This document shows, piece after piece, positions 26,766 through 36,156 of a stretch of DNA of 64,000 bases; the first letter of the stretch is position 1, and each line of letters opens with the position of its first letter. The notes beneath the pieces are model-generated. The model was given only the letters and a program-made list of their open reading frames with translations. It did no database searches and was not told the origin of the DNA. Both the position numbers and the translations under genes were made by a program. This DNA comes from SCTD01 sp963781675 (GTDB taxonomy: Bacteria > Actinomycetota > Actinomycetes > Mycobacteriales > SCTD01): contig CAWAGF010000006.1 in NCBI GenBank assembly GCA_963781675.1, positions 248,001-312,000 of the forward strand. Direction: 5' to 3'.

Positions 26766-28019
26766 TGCCCGCCCCGAAGGGGACGTACGACGTCGCTGCC
26801 CGGGTCCGAGTTCGGCGCGACGGCGGCGGTCCGCGAGGCGCTGCTGGCGCCGGCCCGCCTCGCCGGCTACGCCTACGCCGAGGCGCCGGTCTTCGAGGCC
26901 ACCGAGCTGTTCAGCCGGGGCGTCGGCGAGAGCACGGACGTCGTCACCAAGGAGATGTTCACCTTCTCCGACCGCGCCGACCGGTCGCTGACGCTGCGCC
27001 CCGAGGGGACCGTCGGCGTGCTGCGGGCGGCCCTGGACGCCGGGCTGCACAAGGGGCAGCTGCCGGTGAAGCTGCGCTACGCCGGGCCGATGTTCCGCGC
27101 CGAGCGGCCGCAGGCGGGGCGGTACCGCCAGTTCCAGCAGGTGGGGGTGGAGGCCCTCGGGCTGGACGACCCCGCGCTGGACGCCGAGGTCGTCGCGCTG
27201 GCCTGGCAGGCCTACGCCGGGCTCGGCCTGCGGCAGGTCCGCCTGCTGCTGACCTCGCTGGGCGACGGCGCCTGCCGGCCGGCCTACCGCGAGCAGCTGA
27301 CCGGCTTCCTGTCCGGGCTCGACCTGGACGCCGACACGCGCCGGCGCGCGGAGCTGAACCCGCTGCGCGTCCTCGACGACAAGCGCCCGGAGCTGCAGGC
27401 GGCCCTCGCCGACGCGCCGCTCATGGTCGACGCGCTGTGCGACGCGTGCCGCGACCACCTGGCGGCGGTGCAGAGCGGCCTCGACGCCCTCGGGGTCCCG
27501 TACGAGGCGGCTCCCCGGCTCGTCCGCGGGCTCGACTACTACATGCGCACGACGTTCGAGTTCGTGCACGACGGCCTGGGCGCGCAGTCCGCCGTGGGCG
27601 GCGGCGGGCGCTACGACGGCCTGGCCGAGCTCATCGGCGGTCCGCCGGTGCCCGGCATCGGCTGGGCGCTCGGCGTGGAGCGCACCGTGCTCGCCCTGCG
27701 CGCCGAGGGGCTGGACGCACCGGCCGAGCCGGGCCTGTCGGTGTTCGTCGTGCCGCTCGGCGCAGCGGCCAAGGCGCACGCCGTCGGCCTGGTCGGCCGG
27801 CTGCGCGCCGCCGGCGTGGCCGCCGACCTCGCCTACGGCGACCGCGGCATGAAGGGCGCGATGAAGGCCGCCGACCGCTCGGGCGCGCCGTACGCCGTCG
27901 TCCTCGGCGACCGCGACCTCGAGGCCGGCGAGGCCCAGCTCAAGGACCTGCGCGAGCACGCGCAGGTCGCCGTACCGCTCGACGCCCTCGTCGAGACGCT
28001 GAAGGAGAAGCTGCTGTGA
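26765..28019 (+). CDS. hisS: histidyl-tRNA synthetase, interrupted by +1 insertion near its start
   Basis: Class II synthetase charging tRNA-His. GTG 26765 opens APKGTYDV, the family N-terminus. After GACGTC one extra base (near 26795) shifts the frame; skipping it reads LPGSEFGATAAVREALL and then the intact rest. Motif 1 region EAPVFEATELFSRGVGESTD, motif 2 FRAERPQAGRYRQFQQ, the histidine motif LVRGLDYYMRT, motif 3 GIGWALGVERT and a C-terminal anticodon-binding domain are present. Span minus one base gives 417 residues, the normal size. Essential, so a sequence error is the likely cause. The stop overlaps the aspS GTG. Confidence 0.92.
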
Positions 28020-29758
28020 TCCGCACCCACGAGGCCGGGACGCTCCGCGAGGAGCACGCCGGCACGACCGTCACCCTCACCGGCTGGGTGGCCCGTCGGC
28101 GCGACCACGGCGGCGTGGCCTTCCTCGACCTGCGCGACGGCTCGGGCATCGCGCAGGTCGTCGTGCGGGAGAACGACATCGCCCACGACCTGCGCGCGGA
28201 GTACTGCGTGCGCGTCGTCGGCGAGGTGCGCGTGCGGCCGGAGGGCAACCGCAACGACGCCCTCCCCACCGGCGCCGTCGAGGTGGACGCCAGCGAGGTC
28301 GAGGTGCTGTCCGCGGCCGCGCCGCTGCCGTTCCCGCTCGACGACGACACCCCGATCGGGGACGAGGTCCGGCTGAAGTACCGCTACCTCGACCTGCGCC
28401 GGGCCTCGTCCGCGCAGAAGCTGCGCACCCGCTCGCTGGTGACGCGGGCCATCCGTCGCGAGATGGACGCCCGCGACTTCCTCGACATCGAGACGCCGAC
28501 GCTCACCCGCTCGACGCCCGAGGGCGCCCGCGACTTCCTCGTGCCGGTGCGCCTGCAGCCCGGCAGCTGGTACGCCCTGCCGCAGTCGCCGCAGCTGTTC
28601 AAGCAGCTGCTGATGGTCGCCGGCATGGAGCGCTACTACCAGATCGCCCGCTGCTACCGCGACGAGGACTTCCGCGCCGACCGGCAGCCGGAGTTCACCC
28701 AGCTCGACATCGAGATGTCCTTCCCCGACGAGGAGGACCTCTACGAGCTGACCGAGGCCGTCATGACCCGCATCTGGTCGGAGGTCCTCGGCGCGGACAT
28801 CCCGACGCCGTTCCCGCGGATGACGTACGACGAGGCGATGCGCCGCTACGGCGTCGACCGGCCGGACGTCCGCTTCGGCGTCGAGCTCGTCGACCTCACG
28901 TCGTACTTCGCCGACACCCCGTTCCGCGTCTTCCAGGCGGTCCCTGGTTCATGGCACGTCGGTGCAGTCGTCATGCCTGGCGGCGCGTCCCAGCCGCGCA
29001 AGGTCTTCGACGCCTGGCAGGAGTGGGCCAAGCAGCGCGGCGCCCGCGGCCTGGCGTACGTGACCTTCCTCGAGGACGGCACGCTTGGCGGCCCGGTCGC
29101 CAAGAACCTGTCCGAGGACGAGCGCTCGGGCCTGATGGCCGCGGTCGGCGCCTCCGTCGGCGACTGCGCCTTCTTCGCCGCGGGCCCGCGGACAGATGCG
29201 CTGGCCCTGCTCGGCGCGACGCGGCTCGAGGTCGGCCGCCGCCTGGGGCTGATGGACGACTCCCGCTGGGAGTTCCTGTGGGTGACGGACTTCCCGATGT
29301 TCGAGCCCACCGAGGCCGGCGGCTGGACCGCGGTGCACCACCCGTTCACGGCTCCCGCGCTGTCGCACGTGGACAGCTTCGACACCTCCCCGGCCGACGT
29401 GCCCGCGCGGGCCTACGACCTGATCCTCAACGGGTCCGAGCTCGGCGGCGGATCCATCCGCATCCACTCGTCGGACGTGCAGCGCCGCGTCTTCGACGTG
29501 ATCGGGCTGTCGCCGGAGCAGGCGCAGGAGCAGTTCGGGTTCCTGCTCGAGGCCTTCTCGTACGGCCCTCCGCCGCACGGCGGCATCGCGTTCGGCATCG
29601 ACCGCATCGCGGCGATGATCACCGGCGCGGAGTCGATCCGCGAGGTGATCGCCTTCCCGAAGACCGGCGGCGGCGGCGACCCGCTCACGGGCGCGCCGAC
29701 CCCGATCACCGCCGAGCAGCGCAAGGAGGCCGGGATCGACGCCGTCCCGGAGGACTAG
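28016..29758 (+). CDS. aspS: aspartyl-tRNA synthetase
   Basis: A 580-residue bacterial-type AspRS, intact. N-terminal OB anticodon-binding domain (TLTGWVARRRDHGGVAFLDL), class II core with GARDFLVPVRL, motif 2 YYQIARCYRDEDFRADRQPE, the bacterial GAD insertion (about 300-415), and motif 3 HGGIAFGIDRIAAM. GTG start overlaps the hisS stop by 4 nt (GTGA). The segment just before the GAD domain has slightly different codon use (28945-28975), without effect on the frame. Whether it also charges tRNA-Asn depends on AsnRS elsewhere in the genome. Confidence 0.96.
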   Translation: MIRTHEAGTLREEHAGTTVTLTGWVARRRDHGGVAFLDLRDGSGIAQVVVRENDIAHDLRAEYCVRVVGEVRVRPEGNRNDALPTGAVEVDASEVEVLSAAAPLPFPLDDDTPIGDEVRLKYRYLDLRRASSAQKLRTRSLVTRAIRREMDARDFLDIETPTLTRSTPEGARDFLVPVRLQPGSWYALPQSPQLFKQLLMVAGMERYYQIARCYRDEDFRADRQPEFTQLDIEMSFPDEEDLYELTEAVMTRIWSEVLGADIPTPFPRMTYDEAMRRYGVDRPDVRFGVELVDLTSYFADTPFRVFQAVPGSWHVGAVVMPGGASQPRKVFDAWQEWAKQRGARGLAYVTFLEDGTLGGPVAKNLSEDERSGLMAAVGASVGDCAFFAAGPRTDALALLGATRLEVGRRLGLMDDSRWEFLWVTDFPMFEPTEAGGWTAVHHPFTAPALSHVDSFDTSPADVPARAYDLILNGSELGGGSIRIHSSDVQRRVFDVIGLSPEQAQEQFGFLLEAFSYGPPPHGGIAFGIDRIAAMITGAESIREVIAFPKTGGGGDPLTGAPTPITAEQRKEAGIDAVPED

Positions 29759-31152
29759 GCGTTCTTCGCGGCCTTCACCAGCTCGGCGAGGCAGTCGCGC
29801 AGGTGCTGCGCGAGGTCGGCGAGGTCCGGCAGCGCGTCCGCGTCGCCGAGCAGGCCGTAGGTCACCGCGCCGTTGTAGCTGACGATCGCGATGGCCAGCG
29901 TGTGCTCCGGCGCGAGGAACGCGAGCGGCGCCAGCTCCTGCAGCTCGCGGCCCAGCATGTAGATCGGCACCTGCGGGCCCGGCACGTTGGTGACGAGCAG
30001 GTTGTACATCCGGCTGCTGAAGCCCAGGCGTGACGCCCGCGCCAGGACCGCCGGGGGCAGCGCGTTCTCCAGGCTGGTGAGCACCTTCGCGCCCTCGGCC
30101 TGGCGGCTGGTCTTGAGGTGCTCCATCGACGCGCGGACCAGCGACAGCCGGCCGACCGGGTCGGTGATGCCGACGGGCAGCGGCGCCATCATGATCGTGA
30201 TCTCGTTGCCGGCGGCGCCCTGCTTGTCCGAGGTGCGCACGCTGACGGGGACGCAGGCCCGCAGGCGCAGCCCGCCGTCGACCTCCTCGCCGCGCCCGGT
30301 GAGGAAGCGGCCGAGCGCGCCGGAGACGGCGGTGAGGACGACGTCGTTGACCGTGGCACCGAACGCCTGCTTGACCAGCTTGTAGTCGGCCAGCTCCGTG
30401 CGCACGACCTCGACGCGGCGGTGCGGGCCGGGCCTGCGGTTCAGCAGGCTCGGCGGCGCGCCGGAGACCAGAGGAGCGGCCGCCGCGCCGAGGGCCGTCA
30501 GCGCGGAGCCGACCTCGCGCACGGCCTCCTTGGGGCGCAGCGCGAGCGAGGCGCCGCGGGTGCCGAGCCGCACCAGGTTGCGGACCGCGCCCTTGGCGCC
30601 GCTGGTGAGCAGGTCGACCGTGCCGGGCGGGTCCGCCGGGTACCACTGGTCCACCTCGAGCCGGGTGCCCTCCGGGCTGAGGTCGAACAGCGCCGTGAGC
30701 AGGTCGACCCCGCCCACGCCGTCGATCATCGCGTGGTGGGTCTTCGCGACGATGGCGAAGCGACCGTCGGCCAGCCCCTCGACCAGCCACATCTCCCACA
30801 GCGGCTTCGTGCGGTCCAGCCGCTGGCTGAGGATGCGTGAGGTCAGCGTCAGCAGCTGCTGGTCGCTGCCGGGGGAGGGCAGGGCGGTGTGCCGGACGTG
30901 GTAGCCGACGCGGAAGTCGGGGTCCTCCGCCCACACCGGCCGGCCGGTGCCGAACGGCATCTCGACCAGCTTCTGGCGGTAGCGAGGGACCAGGTGCAGC
31001 CGGGACGCGATGTGCTCCCGGAACTCGTCGCCGGTCGGCGGCGGCCCGGCGAAGACGCCCAGCCCGCCGATGTGCATGTGCGCGCCGCCGTCCTCCTGGT
31101 GCAGGAAGCCCGCGTCGATGCTCGTCAGCCGGTCGAGGTGCCCCTGTGCCAT
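29755..31152 (-). CDS. wax ester synthase/diacylglycerol acyltransferase (WS/DGAT)
   Basis: A 465-residue acyltransferase that should make triacylglycerol or wax esters from acyl-CoA. The catalytic HHxxxDG motif is at 139-145 (THHAMIDGVG); other family motifs are PLWEMWLVEGL, NDVVLTAVSGALGRFL and VTNVPGP. Length is typical. ATG 31152 is chosen for the GGAGG 4 nt upstream; an in-frame ATG at 31194 lacks one. Such genes mark Actinobacteria that store neutral lipid. It is convergent with aspS, stops overlapping, and stands alone. Confidence 0.92.
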   Translation of the reverse strand: MAQGHLDRLTSIDAGFLHQEDGGAHMHIGGLGVFAGPPPTGDEFREHIASRLHLVPRYRQKLVEMPFGTGRPVWAEDPDFRVGYHVRHTALPSPGSDQQLLTLTSRILSQRLDRTKPLWEMWLVEGLADGRFAIVAKTHHAMIDGVGGVDLLTALFDLSPEGTRLEVDQWYPADPPGTVDLLTSGAKGAVRNLVRLGTRGASLALRPKEAVREVGSALTALGAAAAPLVSGAPPSLLNRRPGPHRRVEVVRTELADYKLVKQAFGATVNDVVLTAVSGALGRFLTGRGEEVDGGLRLRACVPVSVRTSDKQGAAGNEITIMMAPLPVGITDPVGRLSLVRASMEHLKTSRQAEGAKVLTSLENALPPAVLARASRLGFSSRMYNLLVTNVPGPQVPIYMLGRELQELAPLAFLAPEHTLAIAIVSYNGAVTYGLLGDADALPDLADLAQHLRDCLAELVKAAKNA

Positions 31153-31212
31153 GTCGCCTCCGGATCGCGTGCGCCGCCGCCGACATGCTGGCACGCACCC
31201 CGGACAGCACGG

Positions 31213-31242
31213 CGCCCCGCCCGCCAGGAGGCGGACGGGGCG
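31213..31242 (-). terminator. hairpin terminator after the glycine-leucine repeat protein
   Basis: Stem CGCCCCG-C-CCGCC against GGCGG-A-CGGGGCG with a 4-nt loop and one mismatch, 15 nt after the stop at 31258. It would end transcription of the whole ABC operon and separates it from the acyltransferase promoter. Confidence 0.6.
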
Positions 31243-31257
31243 TCGAGGCTGGTGCGG

Positions 31258-33462
31258 CTAGACCATCGTCTTGCGACGGCCGGACAGGTAGCCACCGGCG
31301 ATGCCGGTCATGAGCAGCAGCGCGCCGCCGGCACCGATCGCGGCGTTGCGGCCGAGGTCGCTGCTGTCCGAGGCCAGCTCGGCGTTGACGGTGCCGTCGT
31401 CGTCCGTCTGCGTGAGCACCCAGGTGGTGCTGGCGGCGCCCGGCGTGCTGGTGATCAGCGCGCTCGCGGCGTCCAGACCGGCCAGCTGCTGGCGGGCCAG
31501 CTCGGTGCCCTGGGTGAACTGCGACTGCAGGACGCCCACGGCCTGGGTGCGGACGTCGCCGAGGCCGGTGCGGACCTTGCCCGCACCGTCGACGACCTGG
31601 CCGAGGCCGTCGGCGATCTGGCCGGAGCCGTCCACGGCGGCCGGGAGGCCCGCGGCGACCTTCTGCTGGCCGTCCGCGATCTTGCCGAGGCCCGCGTCGA
31701 GGGCCTTGGAGCCGGCAGCGGCCTTGGCCGCACCGTCCGCGAGCTGGCGCGTGCCGGAGGCGAGGTCGTTGGACCCCGTCGAGGCGGCCTTGGCGCCGGT
31801 GGCGAGCTGGCCCACTCCGCCCACGGCCTTGGCCAGGCCCCCGACGAGCGCGTCCAGGCCCTCGGCCACGCCCGGCTTCGCGGCGTCGCCGCTCTCGAGG
31901 CCACCGGCGACCTGGTTCGCGCCGGCCTGCAGCTTGGCCACGCCGCCGGACAGGGCGGTGTTGCCGGCCTGCAGCTGCGTGACGCCGGCGGACAGCGCGC
32001 CCACACCGGTCACGGCGGCACCGAGCCCGGCGCTGACCTGGCTGAGCCCGGCCGCGGCGGCCTGCAGCTGCTGCTTGACGCCACCGCCGTCGGTGGCGCC
32101 GGTGGCACCCGCCGGGTGCGTGATCGCGAAGGCGGCCGTGTTGAGCGCCTCGCACGGGGTGGCCGGCTTGGCGACCGGCAGGCCCACGGCGCAGCCGGGG
32201 AGGCCGGCGCGGACGAACTGCAGCAGCGCGGCGATCTGGTCGGCAGGGCCGCCGGTCGCCGTCGCGGCGGCCAGCCCGGCCTGGACCTGGTCCACGCCGC
32301 CCTTGGCCTGCGGGAGCCCGGCGCCGAGGCCGTCGAGACCGCCCTTGACCTTGCCGAGGCCGTCGCCGCTGGCGGTGAGGCCGCCGGCGACCTGCGCCAG
32401 GCCGTTCAGCAGCGTGCCGTCCTTGTCCGGGGCACCGAGACCCGCGCGGATCTGGTCCACGCCGGCCTGCAGCTTCTCCGCGCCCGCGAGGGCGGCGGGG
32501 AGGCCCTGGTCGGCCTTGAGCTGGTCGAGGCCGCCGCTGATCTGCGCCAGGCCCTCGGAGAGCTTCTTCGCGCCGTCCGCGGCCGCGCCGTTGCCGGCCG
32601 CCAGGGTGCCGAGGCCCGTGGCGAGGTCGCCGGACCCCTTCTTGGCGGTGGCCGAGCCGTCCGCGAGCTGCTTGGCGCCGTCGGCGCCGGCGGCGATGCC
32701 GTCGTTCAGCTCCTGGGCCCCGGCGTACAGCTTGTCGAGCCCGGCGATCAGCTGGCCGACGCCGTCGGACAGCTTGACCAGGCCCTCGTCGGCGCCGGTG
32801 GCGACCGTGTTGAGGATGCCGTTGCCGTTGACGGTCGCGTTGGCCGACTGCGCGACGGCGGAGATGCCGGGCTCGCTGTTCGGCTGCACGGCCGCCACCG
32901 CGAGGCGGGCGACTGCGTCACCGCTGCCGCCGGAGGTGAAGCCGACGTCGCTGATGGGGGAGCCGACCGGGCCGAAGAGCACCATCGACCACACCAGCTC
33001 GGTGCTGCCGTCGGCGAGCTTGGTGACCTTGGCGCCGATGGCGTTGATGTCGGTGCGGCTGGCGGGCAGGCGCACCGACAGCTGGGCCACGAGCGGCAGG
33101 GCCACGTCCTGCTCGGAGCTGGTCGGCTTGCCGTCGGCACCGAGGTAGCTGACCGTCTGCTTCTGCACGGTGGTGTTCTCGACCGTGTACGAGGTGGAGG
33201 TGCGGCCGGCGTCGGCGGCCTCCTCGGCGATCTTCAGCGTGACCGGCAGGTCGCCGGGCGCCTCGTCGCTGCCGATGCGGTCGACGTCCTTGACCGCGCC
33301 GTCGGCGCCGATGACGGCGCGGACGGTGCTGGCCGGCGCGTCGGTCTGCGCCAGGGCCAGCCCGGCCGGGCCGAGCACGAGCCCGAACGTGGTGCCGAAC
33401 ACCACGGCCAGGGCCCCGGTGCGGGTGAGGACCGTGCGGGTCGTGGAGGGGCAGGCGGTCAT
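31258..33462 (-). CDS. secreted/membrane protein with long LxxG heptad repeats (YhgE/Pip-like)
   Basis: A 734-residue protein. Start ATG 33462 places a signal sequence at the N-terminus (LAVVFGTTFGLVLGPAGLALAQ). A beta-rich domain (about 40-185) is followed by hundreds of residues with repeats of the type LxxGxxxLxxG (KLSDGVGQLIAGLDKLYAG, QLADGAAKAAAGSKAL), like the C-terminal part of YhgE/Pip phage-infection and ESX-linked proteins. A membrane helix and basic tail close it (AIGAGGALLLMTGIAGGYLSGRRK). It begins 31 nt after the ABC permease, so it is probably co-transcribed with the sugar importer. Function unknown; the repeats suggest a rod or coil outside the membrane. Confidence 0.82.
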   Translation of the reverse strand: MTACPSTTRTVLTRTGALAVVFGTTFGLVLGPAGLALAQTDAPASTVRAVIGADGAVKDVDRIGSDEAPGDLPVTLKIAEEAADAGRTSTSYTVENTTVQKQTVSYLGADGKPTSSEQDVALPLVAQLSVRLPASRTDINAIGAKVTKLADGSTELVWSMVLFGPVGSPISDVGFTSGGSGDAVARLAVAAVQPNSEPGISAVAQSANATVNGNGILNTVATGADEGLVKLSDGVGQLIAGLDKLYAGAQELNDGIAAGADGAKQLADGSATAKKGSGDLATGLGTLAAGNGAAADGAKKLSEGLAQISGGLDQLKADQGLPAALAGAEKLQAGVDQIRAGLGAPDKDGTLLNGLAQVAGGLTASGDGLGKVKGGLDGLGAGLPQAKGGVDQVQAGLAAATATGGPADQIAALLQFVRAGLPGCAVGLPVAKPATPCEALNTAAFAITHPAGATGATDGGGVKQQLQAAAAGLSQVSAGLGAAVTGVGALSAGVTQLQAGNTALSGGVAKLQAGANQVAGGLESGDAAKPGVAEGLDALVGGLAKAVGGVGQLATGAKAASTGSNDLASGTRQLADGAAKAAAGSKALDAGLGKIADGQQKVAAGLPAAVDGSGQIADGLGQVVDGAGKVRTGLGDVRTQAVGVLQSQFTQGTELARQQLAGLDAASALITSTPGAASTTWVLTQTDDDGTVNAELASDSSDLGRNAAIGAGGALLLMTGIAGGYLSGRRKTMV

Positions 33463-33493
33463 GCGAGTGCTCTCTTCTGCGAGGAGGGTGTGG

Positions 33494-34621
33494 TCAGGCA
33501 CCGGAGCCCCCAGCGGGGACCGGAGCGGCCGAGCTGGCCGGCTTGTGCTTGCGGGGGCGGGAGAGGACCCCCGCGAAGGCGACGGCCAGCACGAGCGAGA
33601 GCCCGGTGAAGACGTCGGTGATCCAGCCCTCGACGCCGGCGAACTGCAGGCCGGTGATGTTCACGGCGAGGAAGAAGATCGCCACGAGGGAGCCGAGCAC
33701 GTTGAGCTTGCCCAGCTTGAACGAGGCGGCGCCCAGGAAGGCGGCCGCGATCGCGGTGAGGGTGAAGGTCTGGCCGACCTGCGGGTTGCCCGCGCCCTGC
33801 TGCGACAGCACCATCACGCCGGCCAGGCCGGCGAACGCGCCGGACAGGACGAAGGCCAGGCAGGTGTCGCGCTCGACGCGGATGCCGACCAGGCGGGACG
33901 CGGCCTTGTTGGAGCCGATCGCGTGCAGGTTGCGGCCGTACGGCGTCTGCTCGAGCAGGTACCAGACCACGAAGGCGACGACGACCAGCACGTAGACGAG
34001 CTTCGGGATGCCGAAGGCGCGCGCGCCGCCGAAGCTGATGACCTCCTGGGGGATGCCCTGGATGATCGACGTGCCGCCGGAGTACCAGTTGACGGCGCCG
34101 AGGATCAGCGACGCGGTGCCCAGCGTGACGATGAAGCTGTCGATGCCGAACCTCGTGACGACGGTCCCGTTCACCAGGCCCACCAGCGCGCCGATCAGGA
34201 TGCCGACGAGGATGCCGACGACCAGCGGGGCGTCGTGGTTGGCGTACGCGCCCGCGGCACCGATGGAGGCCAGGCCTGCCGTCGAGCCGATCGACAGGTC
34301 CAGGTTGCCCGAGATCATCGGGATGAGCAGGCCCAGGGTCAGCACGGCGAGCACGGACTGGCTGGAGGCGATGTTCTGGAAGTTGGCGGCCTGGTTGAAG
34401 ACCTGCGCGGTCTTGTCCCAGGTGCCGTAGGCCAGCAGCGACCCGAGCAGCAGGGCGACGAGGGAGTACTGCCGCAGCAGGTGCATCGCGAAGGTGCCGG
34501 GACCGCGCCGGGTGCGGGCGGGGGCGGCGTCCCGGACGGCGGGTGCGGCCGGGGCCTCCGCGCGGGGCGCGGGAACGGCGTCGGTCACGACGGGCCTTTC
34601 GGAGGAGGGGGTGGCGGTCAT
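33494..34621 (-). CDS. ABC importer permease, ribose/monosaccharide type
   Basis: A 375-residue permease of the RbsC family. A Pro/Ala-rich N-terminal extension (about 1-40) precedes about ten membrane helices; the family signature regions GNLDLSIGSTAGLASIGAA, GLVNGTVVTRFGIDSFIVTLGT and the cytoplasmic-loop segment ASRLVGIRVERDTCLAFVLSG are visible. Its ATG overlaps the stop of the ATPase gene (ATGA). With the ATPase and the binding protein it forms a complete CUT2 importer. The sugar is not deducible. Confidence 0.9.
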   Translation of the reverse strand: MTATPSSERPVVTDAVPAPRAEAPAAPAVRDAAPARTRRGPGTFAMHLLRQYSLVALLLGSLLAYGTWDKTAQVFNQAANFQNIASSQSVLAVLTLGLLIPMISGNLDLSIGSTAGLASIGAAGAYANHDAPLVVGILVGILIGALVGLVNGTVVTRFGIDSFIVTLGTASLILGAVNWYSGGTSIIQGIPQEVISFGGARAFGIPKLVYVLVVVAFVVWYLLEQTPYGRNLHAIGSNKAASRLVGIRVERDTCLAFVLSGAFAGLAGVMVLSQQGAGNPQVGQTFTLTAIAAAFLGAASFKLGKLNVLGSLVAIFFLAVNITGLQFAGVEGWITDVFTGLSLVLAVAFAGVLSRPRKHKPASSAAPVPAGGSGA

Positions 34622-36156
34622 GGGGTCTTCTCTGCGAGGTTGACGAGCTCGGTCAGGCGGTGCGCCTCGAGAGGCGGTCGGACGTCGGCCGCGATCCGGC
34701 CGTTGCGCAGCACGACCACCCGGTCGCAGGCGTGCGCCATCTCCTCGGGGTCGCTGGCCACGAGCAGCACCGAGGTGCCGTTGCGCGTCGCCTCGCGGAC
34801 GAGGGCGTAGATCTCGGCGCGGGCGCCGATGTCGACGCCCTGCGTCGGCTCGTCGAGGAGCAGGACGGCCGGCTTGCGGCGCAGCCACCGGGCCAGGACG
34901 ACCTTCTGGGCGTTGCCGCCGGAGAGCGTCTCGACCGGCTGGGTGTCGACGGCGACCCGGATGAGGAAGCGGCGGATCGCGTCCGCGCTGTCGCGCTTCT
35001 CGGCGTCGTGCCGGAACCGGAGCCTGGAGAAGTAGTGGCCGCTGTCGCCCGCCGTCATGTTGTGCCGGACCGACTGCCCCTGCAGCAGCGCATCGGCCTG
35101 CCGCTCCTCCGGGACGTACGCCATGCCGGCCTGCATCGCGGCGGACGGCGAGCTCCAGCGCACCTCGCGGCCGCCGAGCGTGATGGTGCCGCTGACGATC
35201 GGGTAGGCGCCGAACAGGCTGCGGAGCAGCTCGGACCGGCCCGAGCCGAGGAGCCCCGCCACACCGAGCACCTCGCCCTGGCGCAGGTCCAGCGAGACGC
35301 CCTTGAGCGGACCGCCGACGAGGTCGCGCACGGACAGCACGACGTCGGAGTCGCTGGACTCGACGTGCTCGGGGAACATCCGGTCCAGCGGCCGTCCCAC
35401 GATGAGCTCGACGAGGTCGCCCTCCGTCAGGCCCTGCGCGTCGACGGTGCCGACCTTCCTGCCGTCGCGCAGGACGGTGACCCGGTCGGCGACCGACAGC
35501 ACCTCGTCCAGGCGGTGGCTGATGTACAGGATCGTCTGGCCGGCCGCGGCGTAGCGGCGCAGGCTCTCGAGGAGCATCTGCACCTCGGAGTCCGGCAGCG
35601 CGGCGGTCGGCTCGTCCAGCACGAGCACGCCGCTGTCGGCGCCCTCGCGGTCCTGGACGGCGCGGATGATCGCGACGCGGGTGCGGTCGGCCGCCCGGAG
35701 CGTCCCGAGGGGCGTCGTCGGGGCGGCGTCCACCTGGAACAGCTCGAGCAGCTCGGCGGTGCGCTTGTTCAGCGCCTTCCAGTCGATCTTGCCGGTGCGG
35801 CCCGTCGGGAACGTCGTGCCGAAGGCGATGTTCTCGGCGATCGACAGGTCGGCGAAGACGGCCGGCTGCTGGTGCACGAACCGGAGGCCGGCCTCGTACG
35901 CCTTGTCACTGGTCCAGCCGGAGAGGGAGACCTCCCGCTCGCCGAGGTGCATGACCGCGCCGGGCTCGGCGTCCACGACGCCGGCGAGCACCTTGATGAG
36001 GGTGCTCTTGCCGGAGCCGTTGCCGCCGAGCAGCGCGTGCACCTCGCCCGGACGGATGTCGAGGTCGACCCCGTCCAGGGCGAGCACGCCGTTGTACGCC
36101 TTGGACAGGCTCGACACCCGCAGCACCGAGGACTGCACCGGGGCGGGAGCCGTCAT
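34618..36156 (-). CDS. ABC importer ATPase with two nucleotide-binding domains, ribose type
   Basis: A 512-residue RbsA/MglA-like protein with two fused ATPase domains. First domain: Walker A GGNGSGKST, Walker B VLVLDEPTAAL, but the signature motif is degenerate (LGTLRAADRTRVAI). Second domain: degenerate Walker A (GLLGSGRSE), good signature LSGGNAQKV and Walker B LLLDEPTQGVDIG. This asymmetry is normal in the family. ATG overlaps the binding-protein stop (TGATG), and the permease start overlaps its own stop. Confidence 0.92.
   Translation of the reverse strand: MTAPAPVQSSVLRVSSLSKAYNGVLALDGVDLDIRPGEVHALLGGNGSGKSTLIKVLAGVVDAEPGAVMHLGEREVSLSGWTSDKAYEAGLRFVHQQPAVFADLSIAENIAFGTTFPTGRTGKIDWKALNKRTAELLELFQVDAAPTTPLGTLRAADRTRVAIIRAVQDREGADSGVLVLDEPTAALPDSEVQMLLESLRRYAAAGQTILYISHRLDEVLSVADRVTVLRDGRKVGTVDAQGLTEGDLVELIVGRPLDRMFPEHVESSDSDVVLSVRDLVGGPLKGVSLDLRQGEVLGVAGLLGSGRSELLRSLFGAYPIVSGTITLGGREVRWSSPSAAMQAGMAYVPEERQADALLQGQSVRHNMTAGDSGHYFSRLRFRHDAEKRDSADAIRRFLIRVAVDTQPVETLSGGNAQKVVLARWLRRKPAVLLLDEPTQGVDIGARAEIYALVREATRNGTSVLLVASDPEEMAHACDRVVVLRNGRIAADVRPPLEAHRLTELVNLAEKTP

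Noticed and set aside
31258..33462. Tandem DNA repeat or satellite in the 31-33 kb region
   Set aside because: The repetition is at protein level (LxxG units); the DNA copies differ in many positions.
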